A stretch of DNA of 64,000 nt from positions 1 to 64,000 of the forward strand of contig NZ_JAZAQF010000049.1 of the NCBI RefSeq assembly GCF_043235035.1, read 5' to 3'. The first letter of the stretch is position 1. Every line of letters starts with the position of its first letter. The notes under the pieces are model-generated. The model did not search any database and was not told the origin of the DNA. It saw only the letters and a list, made by a program, of their open reading frames with translations. Source of the stretch: CACIAM-69d sp001698445. GTDB taxonomy: Bacteria; Cyanobacteriota; Cyanobacteriia; CACIAM-69d. Below are positions 1 to 9,087 of this stretch, one piece after another. The translations under genes were made by a program, and so were the position numbers.

Positions 1-104
1 GATTGAGCAAGGACTATGAGTTGTATTCGGAGACGAGTGAAGGGATGATCTATGGCTGCTTAATGCATTTGATGGTGAGAAGATTGGCTGCTCTAGATGC
101 TTAA
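1..104 (+). CDS. IS5-like transposase, C-terminal end only (cut by window edge)
   Basis: Reading from base 3, an open frame runs to TAA at 102-104 and gives about 33 residues. It begins LSKDYELYSETSEGMIYG and ends with an MVRRLA-type tail. This resembles the extreme C-terminus of IS5-family DDE transposases, which commonly carry a KDYE..PETSE..I...M..LM.RRLA segment. Only the tail is visible, so the catalytic DDE residues and the intactness of the gene cannot be judged. A plausible element end lies 6 bp downstream (110-126), followed by TTA. The family call is recognition of a short motif from memory. Confidence 0.6.
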   Translation, partial: LSKDYELYSETSEGMIYGCLMHLMVRRLAALDA

Positions 105-109
105 TAATT

Positions 110-126
110 GATTTATAAATCAGCTC
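110..126. repeat. Probable right terminal repeat of the IS5-like element
   Basis: The 17 bases at 110-126 read GATTTATAAATCAGCTC and end in CTC directly before TTA (127-129). Their reverse complement begins GAGCTGATTT, as expected for an IS end starting GAG with a 3-bp TNA duplication. The left end is outside the window, so the inverted repeat cannot be confirmed. Confidence 0.35.
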
Positions 127-129
127 TTA

Positions 130-405
130 GAGGATGTTTGAAAAGTATCTTTTGGCCCGTGCCAAGCACCAATAATTGTGGGGGCAAGGGGCTTAGGGCC
201 TGTCGTCATTTCCTAGGATCAGGCGGAAACGATTGACTTTCCATGTCCCAGTCGTTGTAGCAAGGGGCCTGAGCATCTTGTCCCCCACGATCTGCCAACG
301 ACGGAATCAAGGTTTCAGGCTAGTTTGACGACACACCCTAAACCCCTTGTCTACGTCGATCACTGGAGCGGACAGAGTAGCAATTTTGGCTTTTCAGACA
401 TCCTC
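130..405. mobile_element. MITE-like element, copy 1 (276 bp), with TTA target duplication
   Basis: The left end GAGGATGTTTGAAAAG (130-145) pairs with the right end CTTTTCAGACATCCTC (390-405) at 15 of 16 positions. The element is flanked by TTA on both sides (127-129 and 406-408). There is no coding capacity. A second full copy lies at 60699-61006 and a decayed one at 7584-7710. A 3-bp TNA duplication and ends starting GAG are known for the IS1031-type branch of the IS5 family, so mobilisation by such a transposase is inferred. The element holds a nested inverted-repeat unit at 196-338. Confidence 0.75.
196..338. repeat. Inner inverted-repeat element nested in MITE copy 1 (143 bp)
   Basis: The unit runs from GGGCCTGTCGTCA (196-208) to TGACGACACACCC (326-338) and is bordered by TA on each side. 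A unit of the same length and with similar sequence stands alone at 53369-53511. A shortened version sits at the equivalent place inside the other full MITE (60765-60865). It has no coding capacity. Confidence 0.65.
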
Positions 406-741
406 TTAGACTAATTAGCTTTTATTTTTTAATTGATTATCTAAAATAATCGATCCTCGAAATCAATAACAAGCTCCAAAAAATGATTCGATGGGTAACC
501 GAAAGTTATAAGATGCAAGGCTACCGATGATAAAACACAGCCTCCACAGTCAAAAATCAGTTTGACAATCTCTATCCATACATTGGTGAATATTTGCGAT
601 TCATCAGTCAGCACATTCACAAATCAACACAGTCACAAGTAAAAACATCACAGGTCAGCTTAAAAAGCAATGGAGATCTCCCTGAAATTTCATTGGGCGA
701 TCGCCTGGTTGTGGTTTTTACTTAACAAAAGTTCAAAATCA
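406..741. other. AT-rich spacer upstream of the glycosyltransferase gene
   Basis: After the TTA duplication, the spacer is AT-rich and shows no gene, RNA or convincing hairpin. It presumably contains the promoter of the downstream membrane protein, but no clear -35/-10 pair is evident. Confidence 0.3.
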
Positions 742-2574
742 ATGACACAAGAAACGATCGTGACCCGAAGCAAACAACCTTGGGGTAATCGTTGGCTCAC
801 ATGGATTTTAGCCATGCTGGTTGGTGTAGGGGTTGTTCTCCGATTTAGCCATCTCGAAACGAAAGTGTATTGGGGTGATGAAGTATTCACCTCCTTTCGG
901 ATTGCGGGCTACACCCTCGCGGAAGTCAACAGGGAACTGCTGGATGAGCGCCCTCGCACTGTGGCTGAACTGCAAGCCACCTATCAGCAACCCCATGCAC
1001 AGCGATCGATGAATGACACCATTCGATCGCTCGCGGAAGACGATCCTCAACACCCTCCTTTTTTCTATATATTCGCCAGGGTTTGGGAACAAATTTTAGG
1101 CAGTGAATTGGGCACAAAACGCGCTTTTGCAGCTTTTTGTAGCCTTTTGCTGATTCCAGCATCGGCCGGCATTGCTGTGGAATTGTTTGGTAGTCAATTG
1201 GCTGGCTGGATTGCGGCGGCCATGGTTTCCCTATCGCCATTTCACTTACTTTATGCCCAAGAAATGCGGGAGTATGGCCTTTGGGCAGCCATGATTGCTC
1301 TCTCCGGTTGGCTACTTTTGCGGGCACTCAGAACGGGTGGTGCTTGGGCTTGGGTTGGTTGGAGCTTGTCGCTCACTCTGTTGCTCTATACCCATCTGTT
1401 TTCAGTCTTAATTGCTGGGGGATATTGCTTGGTTGCAACCTATTGGCTCTGGCGATCGAGTCAGTCTGTTTCGGCTGATCAATCTACTCTCACTCGATCA
1501 TCTTCTGCGGCCAATCCATCCGCAATAACCGAGCAGGTTGCTCTAGCAAATTCCCCCCCAGCTCCACTGCCCAGGCAATGGCAATCCTTTGGAATCAGTA
1601 CCTTCAGTGCTGGTGTTTTATTTTTGCCTTGGATCGTTGCCACCCTCCAAAATCTCAGCACCATTTCTCGCACCAATGGATTCACTGCCCAAGCCGTTTC
1701 TTTCAACACATTGCTTTATAACTGGTGGCTGAATTTGGCCCGACCATTTGCAGATTGGGAGCCAACAGGACAGATTTTGAGCAACCCGATCGCAGCTCAG
1801 GCAACTGTCTTGGGTATTGCAATTTTGGTGGCCATCAGTTTTTGGAACTTGGCTTATCGTCAACCGCTGTTGAGTCGGTTGTTGTTGTGGGCAATGATGG
1901 GATCGCAGGGCTTGGCATTGGTGATTTTAGATCTCAGTCAAGGAGGATTTCGATCGACCATTATTCGCTATCTTGCGCCTTGTTATCTGGGCTTGCAACT
2001 GACCATTACGGGCTATTTGTCAACGCTGTTATTGTCAAAAACAATTCCCGATCGTCCTGATCAGCAAGCTCATCATTCATCCAAATTTTTGTTCATCAAG
2101 CAGAACATTGATCAGAGCATTCATCACATGCATCGGCGGCTCATTGCCTATAGCCTTTTGGCTATACTTTTGACTGCAGGTGGCAGTTCTTGCGCCATGA
2201 TTCTGACTGCCAATACTTGGTGGAACAAACAAGGGAGCTATGCAATTCCTCCCTTGGCTCAAGTCATCAAGGACTATGAATCACCTTGGATTATTGCTTA
2301 CGACACCATGCCGCGCATGTTCTCCCTCAGCTATCACCTCAATTCTCGGGTCGTGATGCAATTTATACATGCTCAATCACCTGTGAATGTGCCCCCCAAT
2401 TATGATCTTCTGTTGTTTCGCAGTTCCCTTGAGGTGCGCGATCGACTGCAACGTTCTGGCTGGCAGCTCGATCGCCAATTTCAAACCAACACCATCTATC
2501 CCTATTTATCTCCCCTGAACGAACAGGCTCAGCTTTGGCTGGATTCGGCACAGCGCAATTCCTTGCTTCCTTAA
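742..2574 (+). CDS. Membrane glycosyltransferase, ArnT/PMT (GT39)-like
   Basis: The protein (610 aa from ATG 742, or 634 aa from ATG 670) is an integral membrane protein. Many hydrophobic helices follow a first transmembrane segment and a large extracytoplasmic loop. That loop begins with a WGDE motif and includes a DDPQHPP motif, the acidic and HPP-type signatures of GT39/ArnT-like enzymes that transfer sugars from polyprenyl-phosphate donors. A LYAQEMREYGLW segment is also typical of cyanobacterial members. The substrate cannot be told from sequence. ATG 742 is preferred because the 24 residues before it form a poor second N-terminus, but ATG 670 remains possible. The gene stands alone between a MITE and a decayed gene, with no sugar-metabolism neighbours. 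Confidence 0.75.
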   Translation: MTQETIVTRSKQPWGNRWLTWILAMLVGVGVVLRFSHLETKVYWGDEVFTSFRIAGYTLAEVNRELLDERPRTVAELQATYQQPHAQRSMNDTIRSLAEDDPQHPPFFYIFARVWEQILGSELGTKRAFAAFCSLLLIPASAGIAVELFGSQLAGWIAAAMVSLSPFHLLYAQEMREYGLWAAMIALSGWLLLRALRTGGAWAWVGWSLSLTLLLYTHLFSVLIAGGYCLVATYWLWRSSQSVSADQSTLTRSSSAANPSAITEQVALANSPPAPLPRQWQSFGISTFSAGVLFLPWIVATLQNLSTISRTNGFTAQAVSFNTLLYNWWLNLARPFADWEPTGQILSNPIAAQATVLGIAILVAISFWNLAYRQPLLSRLLLWAMMGSQGLALVILDLSQGGFRSTIIRYLAPCYLGLQLTITGYLSTLLLSKTIPDRPDQQAHHSSKFLFIKQNIDQSIHHMHRRLIAYSLLAILLTAGGSSCAMILTANTWWNKQGSYAIPPLAQVIKDYESPWIIAYDTMPRMFSLSYHLNSRVVMQFIHAQSPVNVPPNYDLLLFRSSLEVRDRLQRSGWQLDRQFQTNTIYPYLSPLNEQAQLWLDSAQRNSLLP

Positions 2575-2797
2575 ATGGGCTTTCAACTGACCAAATCTTG
2601 ATTGAGCACGATCAAACTCGATCAGTCTCAATGAATCTCGATCCATTCCGACCCATCCAGACAAATCGAAATTCATTGGGATTGATCCGACCCAGCAGCA
2701 TCAGGTTAAGGGGAAATTTACCGGATTCAGCCTGTGTCGCCTGTCTAGTTAGTTATCAGTAATTTTGAAAGATAATTAAACCCAAGGAGGTGAATTA
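2575..2797. other. Spacer after the glycosyltransferase gene
   Basis: The spacer contains degenerate repeats of CGATC-containing words and no gene. It ends in an excellent ribosome binding site, AAGGAGGTGA (2784-2793), which belongs to the decayed reading frame that follows. Confidence 0.4.
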
Positions 2798-2932
2798 GTG
2801 CTAGAACAAATTTAGAGCGTTGCAGGAAGCTTCTATGCGATCGACTACCATTTAGTCCACAATGGAGAAGGTGCTCAGTTTGTTCTTTGTTTTTTTCGAT
2901 TCGGATCGCCCTCGAATTCAACTGCCTCGTAA
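2798..2932 (+). pseudogene. Decayed small gene with perfect ribosome binding site and early TAG
   Basis: AAGGAGGTGA (2784-2793) matches the full anti-Shine-Dalgarno complement and sits correctly before GTG 2798. The frame reads MLEQI, then TAG (2813-2815), then continues open for 38 more codons (SVAGSFYAIDYHLVHNGEG and onward) to TAA at 2930-2932. A single CAG-to-TAG change would explain the stop. The MLEQI start followed by an FYAIDY-like segment recalls the start of cyanobacterial TPR-type proteins, but that is only an impression. The bases after 2932 do not continue it clearly. The alternative is chance, or a five-codon leader peptide. Confidence 0.4.
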
Positions 2933-3206
2933 TGTATAAAAAAGCTCTTTGCTATCACGGAAATAACGATTAAATGGAAATTGATAGCCACTTTGATAAA
3001 ATTATCAGCGAGAATTGATACAACTCCTTTGCCCTAGATTTGCAGAACTCTTGGGCTGTTCCAGTCAGCAGCAGCGGATCCAGGAAAAAATCGGTGAAAA
3101 AACTTGAATCTCAAATGACGACGATCGACTCATTTTCTTAAAGATAGTAAGGCGCTGATAGTTGCATAATCTTTCAAGGAATTAAACTTCCAAGGAATTA
3201 GTAGTC
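2933..3206. other. Spacer upstream of the hybrid kinase gene
   Basis: No gene is seen. The sequence is AT-rich and has a short direct repeat CCAAGGAATTA / TCAAGGAATTA just before the kinase start (about 3173-3201). The second copy may act as a weak ribosome binding site. Confidence 0.3.
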
Positions 3207-6200
3207 ATGAAGCCTATTCTCAGCTTGCTATTGTTTCAAGCCTCAGATGAGGATGTTTTATCGATTATTCGAGAACTCTATCATCATCACTTTAATTTAA
3301 GTTGGAAGTGGGTTAAAAACACCAAGCAATTACAAATCGCTTTGGCGAAACAGTCATGGGATTTAATTATTTCTAATCATCAAAATCCTGGATTAAGTGC
3401 CTTCGATGTGCTTAAAATCTTGCAATCATCCAAACGTGATATACCGCTGATTGTTATTTCAGAGGCGATCGAGGATAGTCTAGCCGTTGACCTCATGCAG
3501 GCGGGCGCGGTGGACTGTTTTGTTAAGGGAAATACAACCCGTCTCCCGGAAGTGATCCGTCGCGAAATTCGCGAAGTCCAAATTCGCAGGGAACAACGCT
3601 TAGGGGCATCCCAATTAGAAGCAGTTCAAGAGCGGTTGCAATTGGCGATCGAAAGTTCAGGGTTGGGATTGTGGGATTGGTTTATCGATCGCGGCGAGGT
3701 CACTCTCAACGAACGTTGGGCTGAGATGATTGGCTACACCCTCGAAGAACTGACCCCCATTCAATTAGGAACCTGGCAAAAATACACCCACCCTGAAGAT
3801 TGGCCGAAGGCAGTCTCGGCGTTGGACAGCCATTTTCAGAATCAAACCAGCGCCTATGAATGTGAATTGCGAATGCGCCATCGATCGGGGCACTGGGTTT
3901 GGGTGCTAGCAAGGGGCAAAGTTGTTGAGCGCGATGCAACGGGTCGTCCTCTGCGGATCACAGGAACACATCTAGATATTACAGAGCGCAAAGAATCTGA
4001 ATCCTTGCTCAGCAAACGGGAGCGTTATCTAACCGCAATTGTTGAGATCCAAAAGCAGCTTTTATCCAACCACACGGATCAGAATATCTATCAAATAATT
4101 TTGGAAATTTTGGGCCCAATTGCCGGAGCCGATCGGATCTATGTGTTTGAAAAGCATCAGGATCGGTTTGGCAATTCTCTCATTAGCCAACATGGAGAAT
4201 GGTGCCGCCCTGGTATCCAACCTCAGCTCAATAATCCCAAATTTCAGAACTTGCGTTGCAACCCTGAGTCAAGCCATTGCCTTTCTCGGCTGACTCAGGG
4301 GCAGTCAATTAACAGCTTAGTTTCTGATTTTTTGCAATCGGAATTGCAGTCTTTAATTGCACCAGAGGTGGCGGCGGTTTTGATGCTGCCCTTGATGGTG
4401 GATGGCCAATTTTTTGGATTTGTTGGGTTCGATCGCGTCGCTCCAGATTTGTGGGATACGATCGAAATTAATCCCCTCAGTTCCGTTGCGGCTGCGATTG
4501 CCCTGTTCAAAGAACGGGAACTGGCGGTGCGGGCCTTGGCGCGCTTAAACCAAGAGCTAGAAGAGCGGGTGGAACAGCGAACCGCTGCCTTGCAGGACAG
4601 CGAAGCCCGATTACAAGCAATTATTGATTTTGCACCTGCTGTTATTTATGTTAAAGATCTTCAGGGTCGTCACACTTTGGTTAATCGATCGTTCTTGAAG
4701 TTTTTTAGCTGTACCAAGCGCGAGATTTTAGGTAAGACAAACCAAGACCTGTTTGAGCCAGAATTAGCAAAAATTCTGGATGAAAATGACAATGAGGTCT
4801 ATCGGCTTGGTCGTTTTCAGCAATATGAAGAAGAGGTGGAAATTAATGGCAAACTCTATACGTTTTTGTCGAATAAGTTTTTGTTGCTCGATCGGGACTG
4901 GCAGCCCTACGGTCTTTGTGGAATTTCGGTAAACATCACATCCCGCAAAGAAGCTGAAAAAGCCATTCAGCGACAACTGGCAATGATGGAAGCTGCCATT
5001 GATGGCATTGCTCTCATCGAAAATGGTCAGTTGACCTATGCAAACCAAGCCCATGCCAATTTGCTTGGTTTTGATCGGGTTGAAGAACTCATCGGTCAGC
5101 CTTGGCAACGGTTCTATGACCCTCCAGAAACTGAACGATTTGAGCAGCATATTTTGCCCCAGCTCCAGCGCGATCGCTCCTGGCAAGGAGAGGCGATCGC
5201 CCGGCGCAAAGATGGCAGCACGTTCTATGAAGGGCTATCTCTCACACTGTCCGAAGATGGCACTTTAATTTGTGTCTGTCGGGATATTAGTCATCAAAAA
5301 CACACGGAAGCACAGCTAACTAGTCTTTCTAATCGTTTGGCCTTGGCGTTGCAATCGGCAGCGATCGGGACATGGGAATGGAACTTTCAAGATGAAGTTC
5401 AATGGGATCAGCGAATTCGTGAAATCTATGGCTGGCATAACTCTGATCGCAATCCCACTTACCAAGATTGGCTGAACTGCTTACACCCAGAAGATGCCAT
5501 GGCGATGGAAGCCTTGAAGCAGTGCTCCATGAACTATCAAGAGGAATTAAACCTGGAGCTTCGCATTAATCGCCCCAGTGGGGAGCAACGGTTTGTGCAG
5601 TGCTTTGCCATCATTGAGCACGACACCAATCATCAACCTTTGCGCATGGTTGGGGTTAACTATGACATCACTGAACATAAACAAGCAGAGCATGAAAATC
5701 AATCACTAAAGGAACGATTGGAATTTGTTCTTTCGTCCAACCCAGCGATTATTTACACTTGTCAATTAGGCAAAAATTATCAATTTACCTTTGTTAGCCG
5801 CAACATTGAATCAATTTTGGGCTATCCCAAGGAAGAATTTTTGAATAATCATGCCTTTTGGCTAGAGCATATTCATCCGGAGGATTTGACTTATGTTCTC
5901 GACAGCCTACACAACTTAAAAGATCTAAAATATCATGTTCGCGAATATCGATTCTTGAAGCACAATGGTGACTATTGTTGGCTGCATGATGAATTTCGGG
6001 TGGTTTACGATGCCCAAGGCAAGCCCCTAGAGCTGGTGGGCTACTTTGCCGATATCAGCGATCGCAAGGACACCGAAGAAGCCCTCAAGCAAACCAATGC
6101 ACAACTGGAGCGGGCCACTAGACTCAAGGATGAATTTTTGGCTAGCATGAGCCATGAGCTAAGAACGCCTCTTAATGCCATTTTGGGCATGTCGGAAAGT

Positions 6201-7442
6201 TTGCAGGAAGATATCTTTGAACCAATTACACCAGAGCAAACGAAGGCCGTTGCCACCATTGAAAAAAGTGGACGGCATTTGCTGGAGCTGATTAACGATA
6301 TTCTGGATTTGTCGAAAATTGAAGCCAATCGCTTGGAATTGGATTTAGATTTGGTTTCGGTCTGGGATCTGTGCGAAAACAGTTTAGCTTTTGTGAAGCA
6401 GTTAGCTTCGCAGAAAAAGATTTCCCTGAAAGCCTCGATCGCTGAAAATCTGCGAGATTTGTCGATTCAAGTGGATGGGCGACGGATGCGGCAGGTTTTA
6501 ATTAACTTGTTGAGCAATGCGGTCAAATTCACGCCGGATTCTGGGGCCGTTGAGCTGGTGGTGATGATGGAAGAAGCACCGCAAAAACCACCCTATGAAC
6601 CGCTCGATCGAGAACCGATCTCAACATCCATTTCAGCATCGCTTGAAACTTGCAACCCGCAAACTTCCAACCCACAAGCTTCAGGTTCCCAATCGTCAAG
6701 CTCCCAAAGTTCCTATTCAGATTTTCGACCGGCCCAAATTTGCTTCACCGTTCGCGACACAGGCATTGGCATTGCGCCAGAAAACCTATCAAAACTGTTC
6801 CAATCTTTCGTACAAATCGACAGCCGCCTCAGCCGCCAATATGCAGGCACAGGTCTAGGCTTAGCGCTGGTGAAGCGCATCACTGAATTGCATGGCGGTC
6901 GGGTCAGCGTCAGAAGCGAAGTGGGCCAGGGCAGTTGTTTTCAGGTGTATTTGCCCTGTTGGTCAAAGGGGCCAGCGCGATTGCCCAGTTCTTCTGAAAT
7001 AGCCCCGGGACTCCATAGCTCACTGCCTGACTGCAATGGAACCCAATTAATTGACCTACAGGCGATTGAAACCGGTCAGCCATTGATTTTGTTGGCGGAA
7101 GATAACGAAGCCAACATCATGACCATTTCCAGCTATCTAAAGGCACAAAACTATCAGATTCTATCGGCCCAAAATGGCCGAGAAGCTATCGAAATGGTGC
7201 GATCGCACCAACCCGCTTTGGTGTTAATGGATATCCAAATGCCAGAAATGGACGGGCTGACCGCCATCGCTCAAATTCGCCAAGATCCTGACTTTCAATC
7301 CTTGCCGATCATTGCCTTAACGGCCCTCGCCATGGCAGGCGATCAGGAACGGTGCTTACAAGCGGGAGCTACCGCCTACTTGAATAAGCCCGTGAAACTC
7401 AAGCAATTGACTAACATGATCCAAGAGTTATTAAAGCAATAA
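3207..7442 (+). CDS. Multi-PAS hybrid sensor histidine kinase with N- and C-terminal receivers
   Basis: The 1411-residue protein has no membrane segments and is predicted cytoplasmic. Domain order: receiver-like fold (about 1-125), PAS with PAC (140-265), GAF (278-438), coiled coil, PAS domains at about 468-580, 592-700, 710-825 and 836-953, HisKA (972-1040), HATPase_c (1089-1235) and a C-terminal receiver (1292-1411). His983 in SMSHELRTPLN is the predicted phosphorylation site. The N box (NLLSNAVKF) and the G boxes DTGIGI and GTGLGLAL are intact. Asp1342 in LMDIQMPEMDG is the receiver acceptor. The N-terminal receiver has Asn57 where the acceptor Asp is expected (IISNHQNPG), so it is probably a docking or sensing pseudo-receiver. 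A Ser/Gln-rich insert (about 1148-1172) lies within the ATPase region. Ligand and output partner are unknown; no regulator gene is adjacent. Confidence 0.9.
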   Translation: MKPILSLLLFQASDEDVLSIIRELYHHHFNLSWKWVKNTKQLQIALAKQSWDLIISNHQNPGLSAFDVLKILQSSKRDIPLIVISEAIEDSLAVDLMQAGAVDCFVKGNTTRLPEVIRREIREVQIRREQRLGASQLEAVQERLQLAIESSGLGLWDWFIDRGEVTLNERWAEMIGYTLEELTPIQLGTWQKYTHPEDWPKAVSALDSHFQNQTSAYECELRMRHRSGHWVWVLARGKVVERDATGRPLRITGTHLDITERKESESLLSKRERYLTAIVEIQKQLLSNHTDQNIYQIILEILGPIAGADRIYVFEKHQDRFGNSLISQHGEWCRPGIQPQLNNPKFQNLRCNPESSHCLSRLTQGQSINSLVSDFLQSELQSLIAPEVAAVLMLPLMVDGQFFGFVGFDRVAPDLWDTIEINPLSSVAAAIALFKERELAVRALARLNQELEERVEQRTAALQDSEARLQAIIDFAPAVIYVKDLQGRHTLVNRSFLKFFSCTKREILGKTNQDLFEPELAKILDENDNEVYRLGRFQQYEEEVEINGKLYTFLSNKFLLLDRDWQPYGLCGISVNITSRKEAEKAIQRQLAMMEAAIDGIALIENGQLTYANQAHANLLGFDRVEELIGQPWQRFYDPPETERFEQHILPQLQRDRSWQGEAIARRKDGSTFYEGLSLTLSEDGTLICVCRDISHQKHTEAQLTSLSNRLALALQSAAIGTWEWNFQDEVQWDQRIREIYGWHNSDRNPTYQDWLNCLHPEDAMAMEALKQCSMNYQEELNLELRINRPSGEQRFVQCFAIIEHDTNHQPLRMVGVNYDITEHKQAEHENQSLKERLEFVLSSNPAIIYTCQLGKNYQFTFVSRNIESILGYPKEEFLNNHAFWLEHIHPEDLTYVLDSLHNLKDLKYHVREYRFLKHNGDYCWLHDEFRVVYDAQGKPLELVGYFADISDRKDTEEALKQTNAQLERATRLKDEFLASMSHELRTPLNAILGMSESLQEDIFEPITPEQTKAVATIEKSGRHLLELINDILDLSKIEANRLELDLDLVSVWDLCENSLAFVKQLASQKKISLKASIAENLRDLSIQVDGRRMRQVLINLLSNAVKFTPDSGAVELVVMMEEAPQKPPYEPLDREPISTSISASLETCNPQTSNPQASGSQSSSSQSSYSDFRPAQICFTVRDTGIGIAPENLSKLFQSFVQIDSRLSRQYAGTGLGLALVKRITELHGGRVSVRSEVGQGSCFQVYLPCWSKGPARLPSSSEIAPGLHSSLPDCNGTQLIDLQAIETGQPLILLAEDNEANIMTISSYLKAQNYQILSAQNGREAIEMVRSHQPALVLMDIQMPEMDGLTAIAQIRQDPDFQSLPIIALTALAMAGDQERCLQAGATAYLNKPVKLKQLTNMIQELLKQ

Positions 7443-7451
7443 CCCAAAAAC

Positions 7452-7531
7452 CTGGAGTTAAGAATCTGGAGTTAAGAATCTGGAGTTGAAACCTGGAGTT
7501 GAAACCTGGAATTAAAGATCTGGAATCAAGC
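7452..7531. repeat. Tandem array, 12-14 bp unit CTGGAGTTAAGAAT
   Basis: Six consecutive units begin at 7452, 7466, 7480, 7493, 7506 and 7520. They start CTGGAGTTAAGAAT, CTGGAGTTGAAAC or CTGGAATTAAAGAT. The array starts 9 bp after the stop codon of the kinase gene. It is not coding and its unit differs from the other arrays in the window. Confidence 0.85.
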
Positions 7532-7583
7532 CTCTAGAGCAAAACCAAGGGGCTGTGGCAAAGGCTCAGTTACCAATACCTAA

Positions 7584-7710
7584 AAGGATGTCTGAAGAGC
7601 CAAAGTTTCTCTCTGTGTGTCTTAGCAATCAACATAGATAAGATGCTTCAGCTCCTTGCCCCTACGATAATTGATGCTTGACCCGCACTAAAAGATCCCT
7701 CTCAGACCTC
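7584..7710. repeat. Decayed MITE relic (about 127 bp)
   Basis: The left end AAGGATGTCTGAAGAG (7584-7599) differs by two bases from the MITE terminus and follows TAA. A degenerate right end, CTCTCAGACCTC, lies near 7699-7710. An interior stretch read on the minus strand (TAGGGGCAAGGAGC) resembles the GGGGGCAAGGGGC interior of the full copies. It is shorter than the full elements and looks internally deleted. Confidence 0.5.
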
Positions 7711-7842
7711 TTTTCAGCAAATTCAGCAAATATTTAAAAAGCCCAAAGTTGAATTTGGGTATGTTTCACGTTATCAAACCGGGCTGCATATCCTAATCTA
7801 GAACTGAATGAAACCTTGAATAGGCTTGCTACATCACCAACC

Positions 7843-9045
7843 ATGACCCTTGCCCCCCTATCTTGGACTGATTTAGCAGCGCTGACCCAATGGCAACCGA
7901 ACTTAGTCCATGGGCCCACCAACTCCCAGGCAAAATTGCGACTATTTGGGCAACCGGATGCTGAACCCCGCGTCACGCTCTATCGCGATCACCATGCTTG
8001 GTGTCCCTATTGCCAAAAGGTTTGGCTTTGGCTAGAGGAAAAGCAAATTCCTTACCGCATCGAAAAGGTCACGATGTTTTGCTACGGCCAAAAGGAGCAG
8101 TGGTATAAGCAAAAAGTGCCCTCGGGCATGTTGCCAGCCCTGGAACTAGATGGGTATTTGATCACAGAAAGTGATGATATTTTGCTGGCTTTGGAACAAG
8201 CATTTGGGCCATTGGTCTATGGCATGGAGTCGGCGCTGGTGTTGCCTTTGCGCCGTTTGGAACGATTGTTGTTTCGGGCTTGGTGTTCCTGGCTTTGCTA
8301 TCCAACCTTGTCTGAGCAGCAGGAGGCTCGAAATCGGCGGCAATTTCTGGAGGTGGTGACCTCCGTTGAGGCGGCCTTGGCGGCAACTTCTGGGCCTTAT
8401 TTTTTAGATCAATTCAGTACGGCAGATGTGATTTTCACGCCCTATGTGGAGCGGATGAATGCCAGCTTGTTTTACTACAAAGGCTATTCATTACGGGACG
8501 AAAATCCCCGTTTAAAAGATTGGTTTGCGGCGATGGAAACTCGATCGACCTATCGCGGAACCCAAAGCGATTTTCACACCCACGCCCATGATTTGCCGCC
8601 ACAAATGGGCGGCTGTTGGGAAAACCAAGATCCACAAACTGCGATCAATCAAACCAAGGTGGATCATGGCCCTTGGTTGGGCTTGCCGGACGCAACCTAT
8701 GAGGAGCCAGACACAGCCCGATCGGAGGCGCTGTTTCGGGTTTTGAAGCATCGGGCGAACTTAATTCGGGTGAATCCCAGTCACGATGAGTTGGTGGATC
8801 AGGCGTTGCGCTGTGCCCTGACGCGGATGATGACGGGTGAGGTTTGTGTGCCGCCGTCGGGGTCGGATGTGGCGTTGCGATATCTACGCGATCGAATCAG
8901 CGTGCCTCGGGATATGTCGATTTATGCGGCGAAATATCTGCGTGAAGCCCTGGAGGCGACGGCGGCTTTGGCGGGCGATCGCCAGGGGCCACCGATTCCC
9001 ACCAAGCACCGCCGCGATCAGGATCCAGCGAATTTCTTGCGCTGA
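7843..9045 (+). CDS. Glutathione S-transferase family protein (long cyanobacterial type)
   Basis: The protein has 400 aa from ATG 7843; a TTG nine codons upstream (7816) is an alternative start. After a short leader, an N-terminal thioredoxin-fold GST domain has WCPYCQKVW as a CxxC site. The VPSGMLPALELDG segment carries the cis-proline and is followed by ITESDDIL, the expected glutathione-binding pattern. An all-helical C-terminal GST domain follows (SGPYFLDQFSTADVIFTPY). The final 130 residues (from about 270) are an extension beyond a usual 200-250 aa GST and have no domain I recognise. The CxxC suggests glutathione-dependent redox or lyase chemistry rather than simple conjugation; the substrate is unknown. 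It is transcribed alone, downstream of a MITE relic and convergent with dacB. Confidence 0.8.
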   Translation: MTLAPLSWTDLAALTQWQPNLVHGPTNSQAKLRLFGQPDAEPRVTLYRDHHAWCPYCQKVWLWLEEKQIPYRIEKVTMFCYGQKEQWYKQKVPSGMLPALELDGYLITESDDILLALEQAFGPLVYGMESALVLPLRRLERLLFRAWCSWLCYPTLSEQQEARNRRQFLEVVTSVEAALAATSGPYFLDQFSTADVIFTPYVERMNASLFYYKGYSLRDENPRLKDWFAAMETRSTYRGTQSDFHTHAHDLPPQMGGCWENQDPQTAINQTKVDHGPWLGLPDATYEEPDTARSEALFRVLKHRANLIRVNPSHDELVDQALRCALTRMMTGEVCVPPSGSDVALRYLRDRISVPRDMSIYAAKYLREALEATAALAGDRQGPPIPTKHRRDQDPANFLR

Positions 9046-9087
9046 GGATCGATGCTGAGGTATCGATCGAGGGCGGTTGGGAATGGC

